From a virus: 64,000 bases of DNA. The notes under the pieces were generated by a model that was not told where the DNA came from, searched no databases, and saw only the letters and a program-made list of their open reading frames with translations. Shown one piece after another: positions 63,906 to 64,000 of this stretch. The stretch lies in the IMG/VR virus record IMGVR_UViG_3300050821_017570, positions 123,140 to 187,139 of that record. The stretch is one strand, 5' to 3'. A program made the position numbers and the translations under genes. How positions within the stretch are numbered: position 1 is the stretch's first letter; every line of letters begins with the position of its first letter.

Positions 63906-64000
63906 GGCATCCAGTCGTTGTTCTGACGCAACTTATCAAGCCACTCAGGATTGTAGTTCGATAGCGCGCCACCCAGACCGCCAAGAATGCCGTTGCGGAT
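63902..64000 (-). CDS. 3' end of the upstream gene (possibly portal)
   Basis: An open minus-strand frame enters from the right edge and ends with a TGA that overlaps the protease ATG. The visible end is RNGILGGLGGALSNYNPEWL, then DKLRQNNDWMP. In related gene orders the portal lies here, but 32 residues cannot confirm it. Confidence 0.5.
   Translation of the reverse strand: MRNGILGGLGGALSNYNPEWLDKLRQNNDWMP

Overview
The window looks like part of a large tailed bacteriophage genome with a contractile (myovirus-type) tail. The evidence is one colinear block of head, neck, tail and baseplate genes, very dense packing with 1-17 bp start/stop overlaps, many short orphan genes, freestanding homing-type endonucleases and a phage-encoded tRNA. 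The host cannot be read from the sequence. One protein (7085-7939) recalls from memory an uncharacterised family I associate with Planctomycetes, which is only a weak hint. Nearly all genes lie on the minus strand and are read leftwards.

Layout, right to left as transcribed. 64000-59037 is the head module: the end of an unseen upstream gene, a probable prohead protease, an Ala/Gly/Pro-rich scaffold/core candidate, a coiled-coil protein, a second head protein and the probable major capsid protein, closed by an intrinsic terminator. 58916-56685 holds an endonuclease VII-type homing enzyme, a tRNA-Met(CAU), a ribbon-helix-helix protein and small genes. 56639-52206 holds a holin-like membrane protein with a long extra domain and the neck/tail-completion genes. 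52184-36016 is the contractile tail: sheath (with an inserted Ig-like domain), tube and terminator, spike, two chaperone-position genes, tape-measure candidate, hub, a sigma-70-like factor inside the tail operon, gp25-position protein, J-like baseplate wedge and further baseplate genes. 36014-26207 holds a tail fibre with an HNH homing endonuclease beside it, then a tandem family of five related tail proteins and an Ig-domain protein.

26298-20803 is the only part with plus-strand genes: two adjacent genes of unknown role (one with a low-complexity Thr/Pro/Ala tail), then on the minus strand a large zinc-ribbon primase-like protein, then a plus-strand orotate phosphoribosyltransferase-like gene. 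The primase-like gene and its plus-strand neighbour start head-to-head with overlapping 5' ends.

20550-1 is an accessory region of about 50 short minus-strand genes, mostly without recognisable function. They include several paralogous pairs, small membrane proteins, a cREC-like protein, an HNH endonuclease and a noncanonical tRNA-like RNA. Many of these genes share an unusual translation-start element: a 6-bp hairpin with a 3-nt loop and varied but compensated stem bases, whose 3' arm runs straight into the Shine-Dalgarno sequence. A 390-bp gene-free stretch (17397-17784) carries two tandem copies of a structured RNA motif, each followed by an intrinsic terminator, which is a riboswitch-like or small-RNA-like layout.

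All identifications come from reading protein motifs and gene order by eye. No database search was run.
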